Part shown: positions 36,552-46,693 of the stretch, piece by piece
How positions within the stretch are numbered: the stretch's first letter is position 1
Layout: every line of letters starts with the position of its first letter
Assembly: GCA_023399815.1 (NCBI GenBank)
Contig: JAEWOJ010000127.1
Coordinates: 1 to 64,000 of the forward strand
DNA: 64,000 nucleotides
Origin: Pseudomonadota bacterium
Lineage (GTDB): Bacteria; Pseudomonadota; Gammaproteobacteria; Xanthomonadales; Xanthomonadaceae
Direction: 5' to 3'
The notes under the pieces: model-generated
Databases searched by the model: none
Told to the model about the DNA's origin: nothing
What the model saw: only the letters and a program-made list of their open reading frames with translations
Program-made: the position numbers and the translations under genes

Positions 36552-37643
36552 CAGGTGCTCCCAACGCTCCTGCGCGTCGATGGTGCGCTCGGCGGTGAGG
36601 CGCGCCTCCAGGCGCTCCAGGCCGATTTCCTCGCCGGTATCCACGCAGTAGCCGTAGTCGCCCGATTCCAGGCGCTTGAGCGTGCTGTCGATCTTGCCGA
36701 TCAGCTTGCGGTAGCGGTCGCGGGTGCGCAGTTCCAGCGAGTTCTCGGTCTCGCGGGTGGCGCGCTCGGCTTCGTCGCCGATGTCGCGCACTTCCTCGCG
36801 CAGGTTCTCGATGGTCTGCTTGGATTCCTCGACCAGGTCGGCGCGCCAGTCCTGCAGGCGCTGGCGGAAGTACTCCTGCTGCAGCGGGCTCATGTACTCC
36901 TCGTCCGACGAGGGCTTGTAGCCCGCCGGCAGGATCGGGCGACCGGTCGCCTCGTCGGTCTTGTACTCGACCACCTTGTACTTGCTGCGCGGAGCCGGGG
37001 CGGCCGAACGCGCGGTTACGGCGACGGCGACCTTGCCGACCGGACGGACGGCGGCGGGAGCTGCGGACTTGACGGAAGCTTTTGCGGGGGATTTCGAAAC
37101 AGGCACGGGATTCTTGGATTGCGGGGCCTTGGCCGCCGGCGCCGGTGCCTTGGCCGCCGGCGCGGAGGCCGGGGCTGGAACCGTCTTGGCGACTTCGACC
37201 GGGACAGGCTTGGCCGGAGCCGGCTTGGTGGCCGGCTTCGGTACGGACTTGGCGACGGGCTTGCTGACCGGGGACTTGGAAACCTTGGCGGTGGTCTTTT
37301 CAGCCACCTTCCTGGCGGCGGGCTTGGTGGCCTTCACCACCTTGGCCGCCTTGGTCACCGGAGCGGCAACCTTCTTTGCCGGGGCCTTGCTGGCAGCCAC
37401 CTTCTTGACGGTGGCTTTCTTGGCCGCGGTCTTCGCGACCACCGTCTTCTTGGCGGGTGCTGCCTGCTTGGCCGGCGGCTTCTTGGCGACCACTTTCTTG
37501 GCGGGCGCCTTCTTCGCAGCCGGCTTGGCGGCCTTGGCGACCGGTTTCTTGACCACCGGTTTGGGCGCCGCCTTCTTGACTGCAGGTTTGGCGGTTTTCT
37601 TGGCGACCTTTACGGCCTTTTTTGCAGGTTTTTTAGCAGCCAC
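36531..37643 (-). CDS. dksA: DksA/TraR-family RNA polymerase-binding protein with long AKP-rich tail
   Basis: 370 residues, more than twice ordinary DksA. Residues ~1-215 are Lys/Ala/Pro/Val repeats like histone H1 or AlgP; from about 235 the DksA part begins ([20 protein letters not shown]). The coiled-coil tip keeps D-x-x-D-x-A (DIGDEAERA), needed to act in the polymerase secondary channel. The zinc site is degenerate: only one Cys remains ([17 protein letters not shown], then ERTIDAQ). It should modulate transcription with ppGpp; the tail probably binds DNA or RNA. Its last seven codons are the island attachment site. Other dksA copies may exist elsewhere. Confidence 0.9.
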   Translation of the reverse strand: MAAKKPAKKAVKVAKKTAKPAVKKAAPKPVVKKPVAKAAKPAAKKAPAKKVVAKKPPAKQAAPAKKTVVAKTAAKKATVKKVAASKAPAKKVAAPVTKAAKVVKATKPAARKVAEKTTAKVSKSPVSKPVAKSVPKPATKPAPAKPVPVEVAKTVPAPASAPAAKAPAPAAKAPQSKNPVPVSKSPAKASVKSAAPAAVRPVGKVAVAVTARSAAPAPRSKYKVVEYKTDEATGRPILPAGYKPSSDEEYMSPLQQEYFRQRLQDWRADLVEESKQTIENLREEVRDIGDEAERATRETENSLELRTRDRYRKLIGKIDSTLKRLESGDYGYCVDTGEEIGLERLEARLTAERTIDAQERWEHLQKQQGD

Positions 37644-37923
37644 GAAACGCTCTTCCTTGTTTCCCCCGGGGCCCGGGAAAGCGGGCCTTTATAGCCTACC
37701 CGACCAGCAGCGGCAACCGCGCCGACCGCCCCGACATGAACGGATGCCCGATCCGCTCCGGGTCGGCCCGGCGGCATCGCCGGACCGACCCCGCGCAGTT
37801 CGGAACGTGACCAGGCACGACCGGCGTACCCGGTGGGCTGGAAGGCGTCTCGCGTCGGCCTTCCGCCTGCCGGGCATCGTGCGACAAATCCTTGGGCAAT
37901 GCCAGCTGGCTTATCATTCGGGC

Positions 37924-38178
37924 GTGATCGGCCGACTCCTCATCGCCCTGCTGCGCTTCTACAAGCGCTTCATCAGCCCCCTGCTGGGGCCGCGCTGCCG
38001 CTTTGTCCCCAGCTGCTCCGAATATTCGATGGACGCGATCCGCGTACACGGTCCCTTGCGTGGCTGCTGGCTTACGCTGCGCCGGCTGGGCCGCTGCCAT
38101 CCGTTCCACCCCGGCGGCTTCGACCCGGTTCCGGGAAAGGCCGACGCCCCCTCTTGCCGCTGCACAGGAAAACACTGA
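37924..38178 (+). CDS. yidD: Membrane protein insertion efficiency factor YidD
   Basis: 84 residues from a GTG start ([20 protein letters not shown]). The YidD block is complete: [20 protein letters not shown] with the Cys pair, [20 protein letters not shown] and DPVP. YidD assists YidC in inserting proteins in the inner membrane and usually lies between rnpA and yidC; here it precedes a dihydroorotase gene, two bases before its start. ATG starts upstream are out of frame. Confidence 0.92.
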   Translation: MIGRLLIALLRFYKRFISPLLGPRCRFVPSCSEYSMDAIRVHGPLRGCWLTLRRLGRCHPFHPGGFDPVPGKADAPSCRCTGKH

Positions 38179-38179
38179 C

Positions 38180-39526
38180 ATGTCCTCCACGCTCATCACC
38201 AATGCCCGCATGGTCAACGAGGGCCGCACCTTCGACGGCGACCTGCGCATCGAGGACGGCCGCATCGCGCAGATCGGCAGCGGGCTGACGCCGCGCGCGG
38301 GCGAGGAAGTGGTGGACGCGGCCGGGCGCTGGCTGCTGCCCGGCATGATCGACGACCAGGTGCACTTCCGCGAACCGGGCCTGACCCACAAGGGCGACAT
38401 CGCCAGCGAGTCGGCGGCGGCCGTGGCCGGCGGCCTGACCAGCTTCATGGACATGCCCAACACCAACCCGCCGACGCTGGATTCGACCATCCTCGAAGCC
38501 AAGTACGAACTGGCCCGTGGCCGCGCCTGGGCCAACTACGGCTTCTACCACGGCGCCAGCAACGACAACCTCGAAGCCATCCGCCAGCTGGACCCGAAGA
38601 AGGCGCCGGGCGTGAAGGTGTTCATGGGCGCCTCCACCGGCAACATGCTGGTGGACGACCCGGACACGCTGGACGCGATCTTCCGCGACTGCCCGACGCC
38701 GATCATCACGCACTGCGAGGACACGCCGACGATCGACGCCACCCTCAAGGCGTTCCAGGAGAAGTACGGCGACGCGCTGACTCCGGAAATGCACCCGGAC
38801 ATCCGCTCGCGCGAGGCCTGCATCAAGTCCACCCGCCTGGCGATGGCGCTGGCGCGCAGGCACGGCACCCGCCTGCACGTGCTGCACATCTCCACCGCCG
38901 ACGAGCTGGCGCTGTTCGAGCGGGGCCCGCTGGTCCGCGCCGATGGCAGCCGCAAGCAGATCACCGGCGAGACCTGCGTGCACTTCCTGCATTTCGCGCG
39001 GCCGGACTATGCGACCAAGGGCAACCTGATCAAGTGCAACCCGGCGATCAAGGACGTGGCCGACCGCGAGGCGATCACCGCCGCGCTGGCCGACGACGTG
39101 CTCGACGTGCTGGCCACCGACCATGCCCCGCACACCTGGGAAGAGAAGCAGAAGCCCTACGCGCAGGCCCCGTCCGGCCTGCCGCTGGTGCAGTACGCGC
39201 TGGTCGCCGCGCTCGAGCGCGTGCACGAAGGCAAGCTGACCCGCGAGCAGGTGGTGCAGAAGTTCGCGCACGCCCCGGCGCAGCTGTTCGACGTGGAAGA
39301 GCGCGGCTTCCTGCGCGAGGGCTACTTCGCCGACCTGGTGCTGGTGGAGGACACGCCGTTCACGGTCAGGCGCGAGGACGTGCTGTCCAAGTGCGGCTGG
39401 TCGCCGTTCGAGGGCACCACCTTCCGCTCGCGCATCGCCGCCACCTGGGTCAACGGACAGTTGGTGTGGGACGGCAGCAGGCTGGTGGGAACGCCGGCCG
39501 GCCAGCGCATGACCTACGCCCGCTGA
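38180..39526 (+). CDS. pyrC: Dihydroorotase (class I, amidohydrolase)
   Basis: 448 residues from MSSTLITNARMVNEGRTF. Closes carbamoyl-aspartate to dihydroorotate in pyrimidine synthesis. Metal-site residues: QVHFREPG, the carboxylated Lys in GVKVFMGASTGN, THCED, HVLHISTADE and LATDHAPHT. Class I dihydroorotases and allantoinases are close, but the DMPNTNPPT segment favours dihydroorotase. Stop and start of the next gene share a base (TGATG). Confidence 0.92.
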   Translation: MSSTLITNARMVNEGRTFDGDLRIEDGRIAQIGSGLTPRAGEEVVDAAGRWLLPGMIDDQVHFREPGLTHKGDIASESAAAVAGGLTSFMDMPNTNPPTLDSTILEAKYELARGRAWANYGFYHGASNDNLEAIRQLDPKKAPGVKVFMGASTGNMLVDDPDTLDAIFRDCPTPIITHCEDTPTIDATLKAFQEKYGDALTPEMHPDIRSREACIKSTRLAMALARRHGTRLHVLHISTADELALFERGPLVRADGSRKQITGETCVHFLHFARPDYATKGNLIKCNPAIKDVADREAITAALADDVLDVLATDHAPHTWEEKQKPYAQAPSGLPLVQYALVAALERVHEGKLTREQVVQKFAHAPAQLFDVEERGFLREGYFADLVLVEDTPFTVRREDVLSKCGWSPFEGTTFRSRIAATWVNGQLVWDGSRLVGTPAGQRMTYAR

Positions 39527-40377
39527 TGCGGTCGGCCTTCGTGTTCGGGGTGCTGCTGCTCGCGGCGCCCCTGCTTCCCGCTCCATCGGCGCAGGCGCAG
39601 GCCGGCATCGCCGACCTCGTGGACAACCGCGTCGTGTTCCCGGCCAGCGCCTCGCAGGGCGCGATGGTGATCGGCAAGGTGCCGGCCGGAAGCAGCGTGC
39701 GCTATGCCGGCCGCGACCTGCGGGTCAGCGGCTACGGCAGCGTGGTGTTCGGCATCGGCCGCGACGAGAAGGGACCGCTGCAGGTGCAGGTACGCCGCCC
39801 GGATGGCTCCGGCGAGACCGCCACCATCGCCGTCACCCCGCGCGACTGGCCGGTGGAGCGCGTCGACGGCGTGCCGCCGAAGACGGTGAACCCGCCGCCG
39901 GCGATCGCCGAGCGCATCGCCCGCGAGCAGGCCCAGGTCGTCGAATCGCGCAAACGCGACGACAACCGCACCGACTTCACCCAGACCTTCCTCTGGCCGG
40001 TGCAGGGGCGCATCAGCGGCCGCTTCGGCAATGCCCGCGTCTACAACGGCCAGCCCGGCGCCGGCCATTCCGGCATGGACATCGCCGCGCCCACCGGCAC
40101 GCCGGTGAAGGCCCCGGCCGCCGGCATCGTCACCTTCGCCAGCCCGGACCTCTACCTGACCGGTGGCACCCTGGTGCTCGACCATGGGTTCGGCATCAGC
40201 TCCAACTTCCTGCACCTGTCGCGCATCGACGTGAAGGTCGGCGACCGCATCGAACAGGGCCAGGTGATCGCCGCGGTCGGCGCCACCGGGCGCGCGACCG
40301 GGCCGCACCTGCATTGGGGGATGAACTGGTTCGACACCCGCATCGATCCGCTGCTGGTGCTTGAGCGCAGCAAGTAG
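39526..40377 (+). CDS. Secreted M23 (LytM-type) peptidase
   Basis: 283 residues from MRSAFVFGVLLLAAPLLPAP, a signal peptide ending near SAQAQA. The middle is a beta-rich domain (to ~residue 150); the catalytic M23 domain follows with HSGMDIAAPTG, a FLHLS histidine and HLHWGMNW. All zinc residues are present, so it should cut cell-wall cross-links or act on peptidoglycan in division. It overlaps the dihydroorotase gene by one base. Confidence 0.92.
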   Translation: MRSAFVFGVLLLAAPLLPAPSAQAQAGIADLVDNRVVFPASASQGAMVIGKVPAGSSVRYAGRDLRVSGYGSVVFGIGRDEKGPLQVQVRRPDGSGETATIAVTPRDWPVERVDGVPPKTVNPPPAIAERIAREQAQVVESRKRDDNRTDFTQTFLWPVQGRISGRFGNARVYNGQPGAGHSGMDIAAPTGTPVKAPAAGIVTFASPDLYLTGGTLVLDHGFGISSNFLHLSRIDVKVGDRIEQGQVIAAVGATGRATGPHLHWGMNWFDTRIDPLLVLERSK

Positions 40378-40659
40378 CGCAAAGCAACACCCCGCCGTTC
40401 ACCGCACAGGCGCGTGGCGGCGCGTTCTTCATCGTTGCCACCTGGTTTCCGCCCGGCGTGTCTGGACCGGCCACTCCGCTCCCGCCTTCCAGTCCGGGCC
40501 CTTCAGGAGATCCCTGATCCTCAGGAAGCCGCGGCGGCCCGATCCGCCAGCCCGCAGCCGGGTCCGTGTCCTGCCCGTGTCGGGGTCGTGTCATCACCGC
40601 AGGCAGGCATGCGGCAGGATGATGGCGGCAACCCGAATCCCCTGTCCCGAGGAGCATCC

Positions 40660-41208
40660 ATGCACGTCAACGGCACCCGACTTCGAGAGCTGCGCGCCGC
40701 CCGCCAATGGTCGCAGGAGCAGTTGGCCGCGCTGAGCGGCCTGAACCTGCGGACCATCCAGCGCCTCGAATCAGGCACGAAGATCTCGACGGAGTCGCTG
40801 CGGGCGCTGGCCGCCGTCTTCGAGGTGCCGGCCGAGAGCCTGCTGGTGGGCGAGCCGACGCCCAGCCAGCCGGCCCTCCAGGCCATGCGCGAGGGCGTGC
40901 TGCGCGGCCTGGAGTTCAACGGCACCACGCCACGCGCGGATTTCTGGTGGTTCGCGCTGGCCGTGGCCATGCTGCTGGCCTTCGCCCAGCTGCTTGCCGA
41001 GGCTGTCGGCCCGCTGCCGCTGCAACTGGCCTCGCTGCTGGTGCTGCTGCCGTGGGTCGCGGCCTGCACGCGGCGCCTGCGCGACGCCGGTTTCAATCCC
41101 TGGTGGCAGCTGATCAGCCTGGCGCCGATAGGCGGCCTGCTGGTGCTGCTCTACCTGCTCGCCTACCCGACCCGGGCAAGGGAGCCGCTTGCGGCTCCTC
41201 CGGCCTGA
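40660..41208 (+). CDS. Xre-type HTH fused to a DUF805 membrane domain
   Basis: 182 residues from MHVNGTRLRELRAARQWSQE; GAGGAG lies seven bases before the ATG. Residues 1-65 are an HTH_3 domain (LRTIQRLESGTKISTESLRA), and 80-170 a DUF805 unit with RADFWWFALAVAMLL, two further hydrophobic stretches and RRLRDAGFNPWWQL. DUF805 proteins are small membrane proteins of unknown job. The fusion would tether a DNA-binding domain to the inner membrane. Confidence 0.88.
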   Translation: MHVNGTRLRELRAARQWSQEQLAALSGLNLRTIQRLESGTKISTESLRALAAVFEVPAESLLVGEPTPSQPALQAMREGVLRGLEFNGTTPRADFWWFALAVAMLLAFAQLLAEAVGPLPLQLASLLVLLPWVAACTRRLRDAGFNPWWQLISLAPIGGLLVLLYLLAYPTRAREPLAAPPA

Positions 41209-41285
41209 GGCCGCCCCTGCCCCGGCAATGCGCCGCCCTGGACCGCAAGGTCGGACGACCAACGACTAGCGTTGCCCCGCCGGCG

Positions 41286-41975
41286 TCAGCCGCGCGCGGC
41301 CCACCAGCCGCGCCACAGCAGGCCGGCCGGGCGTGGCTGGTAGTCGCCACCGCGCAGGCGCGCCTGCAGGCGTGCGCGCGCCAGCGCGGCATAGAGCCGG
41401 CGCGGACGCGGCCCGGCCACCCGTGCGGGCCAGCGCGCGAGCAACGCCCGCTGCCATTCCCGCTCGCCATCGGCGCCCGCCGGCACGGCGGCGCCTCCCA
41501 GGTCCTGTATCCGCTGCGCCAGCATCTGGGTCAGCACCGCATCGCCGGCCTGCGGCTGCATGGGCACGCCGAACAGCGCGGCCTCCACCGCCGCCACCGC
41601 ATCGGCGAAGCGCGCCAGCGAACGGCGCGCCTGTTCCGGGTCGGCGATGGCGTCTCGGGCCTCGATCAGGTCCGGCAATGCCTCCGCCAGCCGCTCCCAG
41701 GGCGCCCGCACCGGCTCCAGGATCCGTCCCAGCGGATGCCGTGAACGCTGCCCGGCCCAACCGCGCAGCTCCTCGCCCCACCAGCCGAGCTTGGCATTGG
41801 CCGGCAGGGGGTCGCCGGCGATGTTGAGCATGTCGTCGAATTCCTGCAGCAGCGCGAACCACGCCAGCGTGCGGCGATGCAGCTCCGGCGCGACGAAACG
41901 GTCGACCAGCGACCACTCGGGCCAGCGCTCGCGCCATTTGTCCAGGAAACCATCCAGCGAATCAGATCCAGTCAT
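41286..41975 (-). CDS. Squalene/phytoene synthase-like protein
   Basis: 229 residues from MTGSDSLDGFLDKWRERWPE. It is shorter than authentic synthases (~280-300), but LAWFALLQEFDDMLNIAGDP and KLGWWGEELRGW follow the first Asp-rich motif and next helix of the family. The second Asp motif is not obvious (AFADAVAAVEAALF region), so the enzyme may be inactive or changed. No carotenoid or hopanoid genes are adjacent. Confidence 0.65.
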   Translation of the reverse strand: MTGSDSLDGFLDKWRERWPEWSLVDRFVAPELHRRTLAWFALLQEFDDMLNIAGDPLPANAKLGWWGEELRGWAGQRSRHPLGRILEPVRAPWERLAEALPDLIEARDAIADPEQARRSLARFADAVAAVEAALFGVPMQPQAGDAVLTQMLAQRIQDLGGAAVPAGADGEREWQRALLARWPARVAGPRPRRLYAALARARLQARLRGGDYQPRPAGLLWRGWWAARG

Positions 41976-42068
41976 GCGCACATTGTAGGAACCTGTCCCC
42001 GCGCCGTCTCCCGCCCGATCGACCGGGACCGGCGTTCCGTGCGGCAAGCGCGGGCCCAAGGCGGCACA

Positions 42069-42953
42069 TCAACTGCCGGCCGCCCGGCGCGTCCTGCCCG
42101 CAGCGGGCAGCGCACGCCGGGCGCTGGTTCCGCGCACGAAGGCGGTCGCCAGCCGCAATGCGTCGCCGCCGCCACGGTCGCCGCGCAGCGCGCGCACCAG
42201 CCTGGCGGGGGTGACGCCGGTCCAGCGGAACACATCGTGCGTGGCGTGCGCCTGGTCGCTGTAGCCGTGGCGCGCGGCGGCATCGGCGATGTCCGCGTCC
42301 TCGGCATCCAGCGAGCGCAGCAGCGCCTGCAGGCGGCGCACACGGGCGTATTCCTTCGGGGTCATGCCCACCGCCGCGAGGAAGCGCGATTGCAGAGTGC
42401 GCAGGGCGACGCCAAGCCGTCGCGCCAGTTCGGCGATGCGCAGGTCGCCGTCCGCCGCGTCCAGCCTCCCGACGGCCTGCTCGATCAGCGCATCCGGCGC
42501 GAACCCGGCGCAGCGCTCCCGCAGCAGCCGCCACACTGGTTCCGGCGACCGCGTGGCGGCGTATGCCTGCGCGGCATCGCGGAAGTCCGCGGCGAATGCC
42601 GCATCCAGGGTGTACAGGTCGGGCGCGTGATCGCGCAGCGCGGGCAGCCGCTCGCCGGCGACCAAGGCGCTGCCGGCCGGTTTCAGCCGCACGCCGATGC
42701 AGAACACCGCACCGGCGGCCTGCAGGCGGACCGGGCCGCGCTGCTGGGCGGCGAAACAGAACGGCTGGTCGGCGCGGACCTGCCCGTCCATGCCATGGAA
42801 GCGCAGCGGCACGCCCAGCTCGGCCAGCAGTTCGCAGCAGCCGTCCGGGTAGATGACCTGCACATCGTCGCCGGGGGCGTCGTCGCGCAGCACCCAGAGG
42901 CACTGCACATGGCGTTGCAGACCGGGCGGCGCCGGGTGCTCGACATAGTCCAT
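42069..42953 (-). CDS. AraC-family transcriptional regulator
   Basis: 294 residues. An N-terminal cupin-like sensing part (PPGLQRHVQCLWVLRDDAPG, VIYPDGCCELLAELG) of the DUF6597 sort, then the double HTH from about residue 170 (IAELARRLGVALRTLQSRFL, DIADAAARHGYSDQAHATHD). It faces the DUF6265 gene across 88 bases and likely controls it or itself. Ligand unknown. Confidence 0.9.
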   Translation of the reverse strand: MDYVEHPAPPGLQRHVQCLWVLRDDAPGDDVQVIYPDGCCELLAELGVPLRFHGMDGQVRADQPFCFAAQQRGPVRLQAAGAVFCIGVRLKPAGSALVAGERLPALRDHAPDLYTLDAAFAADFRDAAQAYAATRSPEPVWRLLRERCAGFAPDALIEQAVGRLDAADGDLRIAELARRLGVALRTLQSRFLAAVGMTPKEYARVRRLQALLRSLDAEDADIADAAARHGYSDQAHATHDVFRWTGVTPARLVRALRGDRGGGDALRLATAFVRGTSARRALPAAGRTRRAAGS

Positions 42954-43041
42954 GCGCCATCGAACCGCGCGCTGCGCGTTTTTACAAGCGCCGCCGCCGG
43001 GACGAGGCTAGCCTGCGGCCATCCATCAGGGAGACGGGAAC

Positions 43042-43503
43042 ATGGCGATGAAGGCGGGAATCATGCTGGGCATCGGTCTGGCACAGGTCAGCGGCGCGGC
43101 CACGGCCGCCGCGGCGGAATTCGACTGGCTGGCCGGCCATTGGTGCGGCGGCGGCGCCGAACGGACGATCGACGAGGTCTGGTTGCCCGAGGCCGGCGGC
43201 GCGCTGCTGGGCATGTCGCGCACGGTCCGTGGCGGCGGCACCGAGTCGTTCGAGTTCATGCGCCTGGTGCCCGCAGGCAAGGATGCCGGCTTCCATGTCC
43301 AGCCCAATGGCGTGGCGCCGACCGTGTTCGCCATCGCCGGGCGCGGCGAAGGCTGGGTGGTCTTCGAGAACCCGGCACACGATTTCCCCAACCGCATCGA
43401 GTACCGGCGCGATGGCGCCGGACTGCGGGCGTCCATCGCCGGACCAGGAGAAGGCGGAAAGACGCTGGAGATTCCGTTCGAATACCGCCGCTGCGGCGGG
43501 TGA
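43042..43503 (+). CDS. Secreted DUF6265 protein
   Basis: 153 residues, starting MAMKAGIMLGIGLAQVSGAA with a signal peptide ending near TAAAA. The mature part has DWLAGHWCGGG, EVWLPEAGGALLGMSRTVRG and VVFENPAHDFPNRIEYRR, diagnostic for DUF6265, a beta-barrel (lipocalin-like) family of unknown function. GGGAGA precedes the start. Divergent from the AraC regulator. Confidence 0.88.
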   Translation: MAMKAGIMLGIGLAQVSGAATAAAAEFDWLAGHWCGGGAERTIDEVWLPEAGGALLGMSRTVRGGGTESFEFMRLVPAGKDAGFHVQPNGVAPTVFAIAGRGEGWVVFENPAHDFPNRIEYRRDGAGLRASIAGPGEGGKTLEIPFEYRRCGG

Positions 43504-43654
43504 GCGACGGGGGCGGTATTTGGCTGCCGGCGATTGGTCGGCAGCGCATGGCCATTGGCCGAACGCACCTGGTCCGCCAAGGGCGCGGAAGGCGCCGGGA
43601 GCGGCATCGGGTGCGGTTGTGGCTGCGCGCTTTCGGGCGTTTGCGTACGCCGGC

Positions 43655-43715
43655 ATTTTGCGGTTGCCGGCCAGCGGCCGGCACTACCGGCGCCCGACCA
43701 ACGCTCGGGCGCTAC
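43655..43715. repeat. Two REP elements between the DUF6265 gene and gph
   Basis: GTTGCCGGCCAGCGGCCGGC followed by ACTAC is one REP of the GTAGTGCCGGCC family, and GTAG-GCGCCCGA-GCGTTGG-TCGGGCGC (read on the minus strand, minus its doubled G) is another. The CTAC at 43712 contains the gph stop codon (TAG). Confidence 0.8.
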
Positions 43716-44392
43716 CTCGTGAGGGACGGCCACGCGGCCGGTTCCAGCAGCGCGGCGGGCGTCGCCGCCATCACGTCGGCCTGCCACAGCTGCGGATCGT
43801 CGCCCGCGGGACGGTAGCCCCACAGCGCCGCGATCGACGGCATGCCGGCCGCGCGCGCGGCCTGGACGTCGCGCTCGTCGTCGCCGACGTAGACGCATTG
43901 CCGCGGGGTCATGCCGATCCGCTGCGCGGCCACCTGCAACGGCAGCGGATGCGGCTTGCGCTCGGCCAGGCTGTCGCCGCCGATCAGCACCGCGCAGCGC
44001 TGCTCCCAGCCCAGCTGCGGAAGGATCAGCCGCGCCAGGTATTCGGGCTTGTTGGTGACGATGCCCCAGCGGCTGCCGGCCTGCTCCAGCGCCTGCAGCA
44101 GGCTGGCGATGCCGTCGAACAGCCGCGCGTGGCGGCCGATCAGCGACTGGTAGACGTCGAGGAATTCGGGCACCAGCGCATGGCGCTCGCTTTCGCCCAC
44201 CTGCGGGAAGGCCACCGCCAGCATCGCCCGCGCGCCCTTGGACACCACCGGCCGCAGGCATCCGGCTGTCAGCGCCTCCATGCCGCGCGCCTGGCGCATG
44301 GCGTTGGCGGTGACGACGAAATCCGGCGCGGTGTCGAGCAGGGTGCCGTCCAGGTCGAACAGCACCGCCGGCGGGAACGGGGCTGCGGTCAC
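43712..44392 (-). CDS. gph: Phosphoglycolate phosphatase (HAD family)
   Basis: 226 residues from a GTG start that overlaps the ubiG stop by four bases. HAD motifs: [11 protein letters not shown] (nucleophile Asp), [22 protein letters not shown] and VYVGDDERD. Removes phosphate from 2-phosphoglycolate, a by-product of DNA repair. In this family of bacteria gph commonly follows ubiG, as here. Confidence 0.93.
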   Translation of the reverse strand: MTAAPFPPAVLFDLDGTLLDTAPDFVVTANAMRQARGMEALTAGCLRPVVSKGARAMLAVAFPQVGESERHALVPEFLDVYQSLIGRHARLFDGIASLLQALEQAGSRWGIVTNKPEYLARLILPQLGWEQRCAVLIGGDSLAERKPHPLPLQVAAQRIGMTPRQCVYVGDDERDVQAARAAGMPSIAALWGYRPAGDDPQLWQADVMAATPAALLEPAAWPSLTR

Positions 44393-45111
44393 GCCTGTTC
44401 CGGCTTGACCGCGAAGGCCAGGTAGTTGATGTCGGTGCGGCGGCTCAGGCGCGCGCGGTTGCGCCACGGTTCGTAGGCCATGCCGCTGACGTCCTGCAAC
44501 TGCAGCCCGGACTGGCGCAGCCAGGCGCCCAGCTCGGCCGGCTTGATGAATTCCTGGTAGTGGTGCGTGCCCTTGGGCAGCAGCCGGGCGATGTACTCCG
44601 CGCCGACCACTGCCACCGCAAACGCGGCCGGGGTGCGGTTGATGGTGGACAGGAACAGCGTGCCGCCGGGGCGCAGCAGGCGCTGGCAGGCGGCAATGAT
44701 CGCGCCCGGGTCCGGCACGTGCTCCAGCATCTCCATGCAGGTCACCACGTCGAACGCGCCCGGCTGCTCGGCGGCCAGGTCCTCGGCGGCCTGCACCCGG
44801 TAATCGACCTGCACGCCGGATTCCAGCCCGTGCAGGCGCGCGACCTTGACCAGTTCCGGCGCCAGGTCGATGGCGGTGACCTGCGCGCCCTCCTTCGCCA
44901 GCGCCTCGCTCAGCAGGCCGCCGCCGCAGCCGATGTCGAGCACGCGCGCGCCGCGCAGCGTGGCGCGCTCGGCCACGTAGCGCAGCCGCACCGGGTTGAG
45001 CGCATGCAGCGGCTTCTGCGGGCCGTCGGCGTCCCACCAGCGGTTGGCCAGCGCGGCGAACTTGTCCAGTTCGGCCTGATCGAAGTTGTTGGACGTGGCG
45101 GTGGCGTTCAT
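44389..45111 (-). CDS. ubiG: Ubiquinone biosynthesis O-methyltransferase
   Basis: 240 residues from [20 protein letters not shown]. Carries out the two O-methylations of ubiquinone synthesis. The SAM site is [39 protein letters not shown] and EMLEHVPDP are specific for UbiG. Longer in-frame starts run into the repeat region and are not used. Confidence 0.96.
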   Translation of the reverse strand: MNATATSNNFDQAELDKFAALANRWWDADGPQKPLHALNPVRLRYVAERATLRGARVLDIGCGGGLLSEALAKEGAQVTAIDLAPELVKVARLHGLESGVQVDYRVQAAEDLAAEQPGAFDVVTCMEMLEHVPDPGAIIAACQRLLRPGGTLFLSTINRTPAAFAVAVVGAEYIARLLPKGTHHYQEFIKPAELGAWLRQSGLQLQDVSGMAYEPWRNRARLSRRTDINYLAFAVKPEQA

Positions 45112-45169
45112 GCGGAGATTCCTCGTTTCATTGGCCCTTGGGCGATTGCCGCCACTTCTCCGTGGAAAT

Positions 45170-45305
45170 CCGGGATGCGGCACGGCTCCTCCCCTTTGCG
45201 CACCGCGCAGGGGGAGGTGGCGAGGGGGGGCTTTGCGGCGTTCACGCAACCGCCCAAAGCCCCCTCCCCAACCCTCCCCTTCGCCTTCGGCGAAAGGGAG
45301 GGGGA
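45170..45305. repeat. Intergenic repeat between the deaminase gene and ubiG
   Basis: Two GC-rich hairpin blocks (CTCCCCCT..AGGGGGAG like, GGGGGGCTTTG..CAAAGCCCCC, then CCTTCGCC-TTC-GGCGAAGG). It is a diverged form of the repeats at 11.85 and 16.7 kb: the arrangement of paired GGGAGG/CCTCCC boxes is the same. Confidence 0.65.
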
Positions 45306-45310
45306 TTTCA

Positions 45311-46654
45311 TCAGGCGCGGATGGAACGGATGCGGTCGCGCCACTGGCGGGCGTTGGCGGTGATCGCCGCCACGTCCATGCCGACCAGTTCGCGCTGCAC
45401 CAGCTTGGGCTGGCCGGCGATCCACACGTCGCTGACCTGGTGGCGGCCGGCGGCGTAGACCAGCTGCGACAGCACGTGGTGCAGCGGCTGGGTTTCCAGC
45501 GCCGACAGGTCCACGCAGGCCAGGTCGGCCTGCTTGCCGACCTCGATCGAGCCGATCCTGTCGCCGAAGCCCAGCGCGCGCGCGCCGCCGAGCGTGGCCG
45601 CGCGCAGCGTGGTCGCCGCGTCCAGCGCGGTGGCGTCGTTGGCCACCGCCTTGGCGAGGATCGCGGCGGTGCGGTTCTCGCTGAACATGTCCAGGTCGTT
45701 GTTGCTGGCGCAGCCGTCGGTGCCGATGGCCAGGTTCACGCCCGCGCGCAGCAGCGCGCAGGCCGGGCAGAAGCCCGAGGCCAGCTTCAGGTTCGACTCC
45801 GGGCAATGCACCACGTGCACGCCGCGCTCGGCGCACAGGTGGATCTCGCCTTCGGTGAGCTGGGTCATGTGCACCGCGATCAGGCGGTCGTTGACCAGGC
45901 CGAGGCGATCCAGCCGCGCCAGCGGGCGCTGGCCGTGCAGCTTGATCGAGTCGCTGATTTCCTGCGCGGTCTCGTGGGTGTGCAGGTGCACCGGAATGTC
46001 GAGCTGGTCGGACAGCATCCGCACCCGCTCGAAGTTGGCGTCGTTGACCGTGTACGGCGCGTGCGGCGCGAACGCGGTACCGATCAACGGGTCGTCGCGC
46101 CACTGGTCGTGCAGTTCGCCGGCGCGGGCGAAGTATTCGTCGTCGGTCCTGGCCCAGGCGCTGGGGAAATCGATGATCACCGAGCCGACCAGCGCGCGGA
46201 AGCCGTGCTTCTTGTACACGGCCGCCTGCACGTCGGCGAAGAAGTAGTTCTCGTTGGCGCAGGTGGTGCCGCCGCGCAGCATCTCGGCGATGGCCAGGGT
46301 GGTGCCGTCGGCGACGAACTCGGGACCGATCACCGCCGCTTCCACCGGCCAGATGTGCTCGCGCAGCCAGGTCATCAGCGGCAGGTCGTCGGCGACGCCG
46401 CGCAGCAGGGTCATCGGGTTGTGGGTGTGGGCGTTGACCAGGCCGGGGATCAGCGCCGCCTGCGGGCGCGACACGACCTCCCTGGCCACGTAACGCGCGC
46501 GCGCCTCGCCGCGCGGCAGCACCGCCACGATCTCGCCGCCGCGGATCGCCACCGCGTGGTCTTCCAGCACCACCGCATGCGGCTCGATCGGCACCACGTA
46601 GCCGGCTTCGATCAGGAGGTCGCAGCTGGAGGCTGCCGTTTGAGGGGTTGTCAT
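45311..46654 (-). CDS. mtaD: 5-methylthioadenosine/S-adenosylhomocysteine deaminase-type amidohydrolase
   Basis: 447 residues. TRZ/ATZ amidohydrolase: zinc residues in [33 protein letters not shown] and [15 protein letters not shown]. Family members deaminate MTA and SAH; Xanthomonas annotations use the same name. A chlorohydrolase or guanine-deaminase-like activity cannot be excluded. Upstream of ubiG after a repeat region and possibly on one transcript. Confidence 0.85.
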   Translation of the reverse strand: MTTPQTAASSCDLLIEAGYVVPIEPHAVVLEDHAVAIRGGEIVAVLPRGEARARYVAREVVSRPQAALIPGLVNAHTHNPMTLLRGVADDLPLMTWLREHIWPVEAAVIGPEFVADGTTLAIAEMLRGGTTCANENYFFADVQAAVYKKHGFRALVGSVIIDFPSAWARTDDEYFARAGELHDQWRDDPLIGTAFAPHAPYTVNDANFERVRMLSDQLDIPVHLHTHETAQEISDSIKLHGQRPLARLDRLGLVNDRLIAVHMTQLTEGEIHLCAERGVHVVHCPESNLKLASGFCPACALLRAGVNLAIGTDGCASNNDLDMFSENRTAAILAKAVANDATALDAATTLRAATLGGARALGFGDRIGSIEVGKQADLACVDLSALETQPLHHVLSQLVYAAGRHQVSDVWIAGQPKLVQRELVGMDVAAITANARQWRDRIRSIRA

Positions 46655-46693
46655 TGCAAAGCTTCCTTCCTGTGCAGCGCTCCCGCCGTGCGC

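Noticed and set aside
36513..37694. Gly/Leu-rich 393-codon frame opposite the dksA-like gene
   Set aside because: It is the mirror of the Lys/Ala repeats; the minus strand has the recognisable DksA domain.
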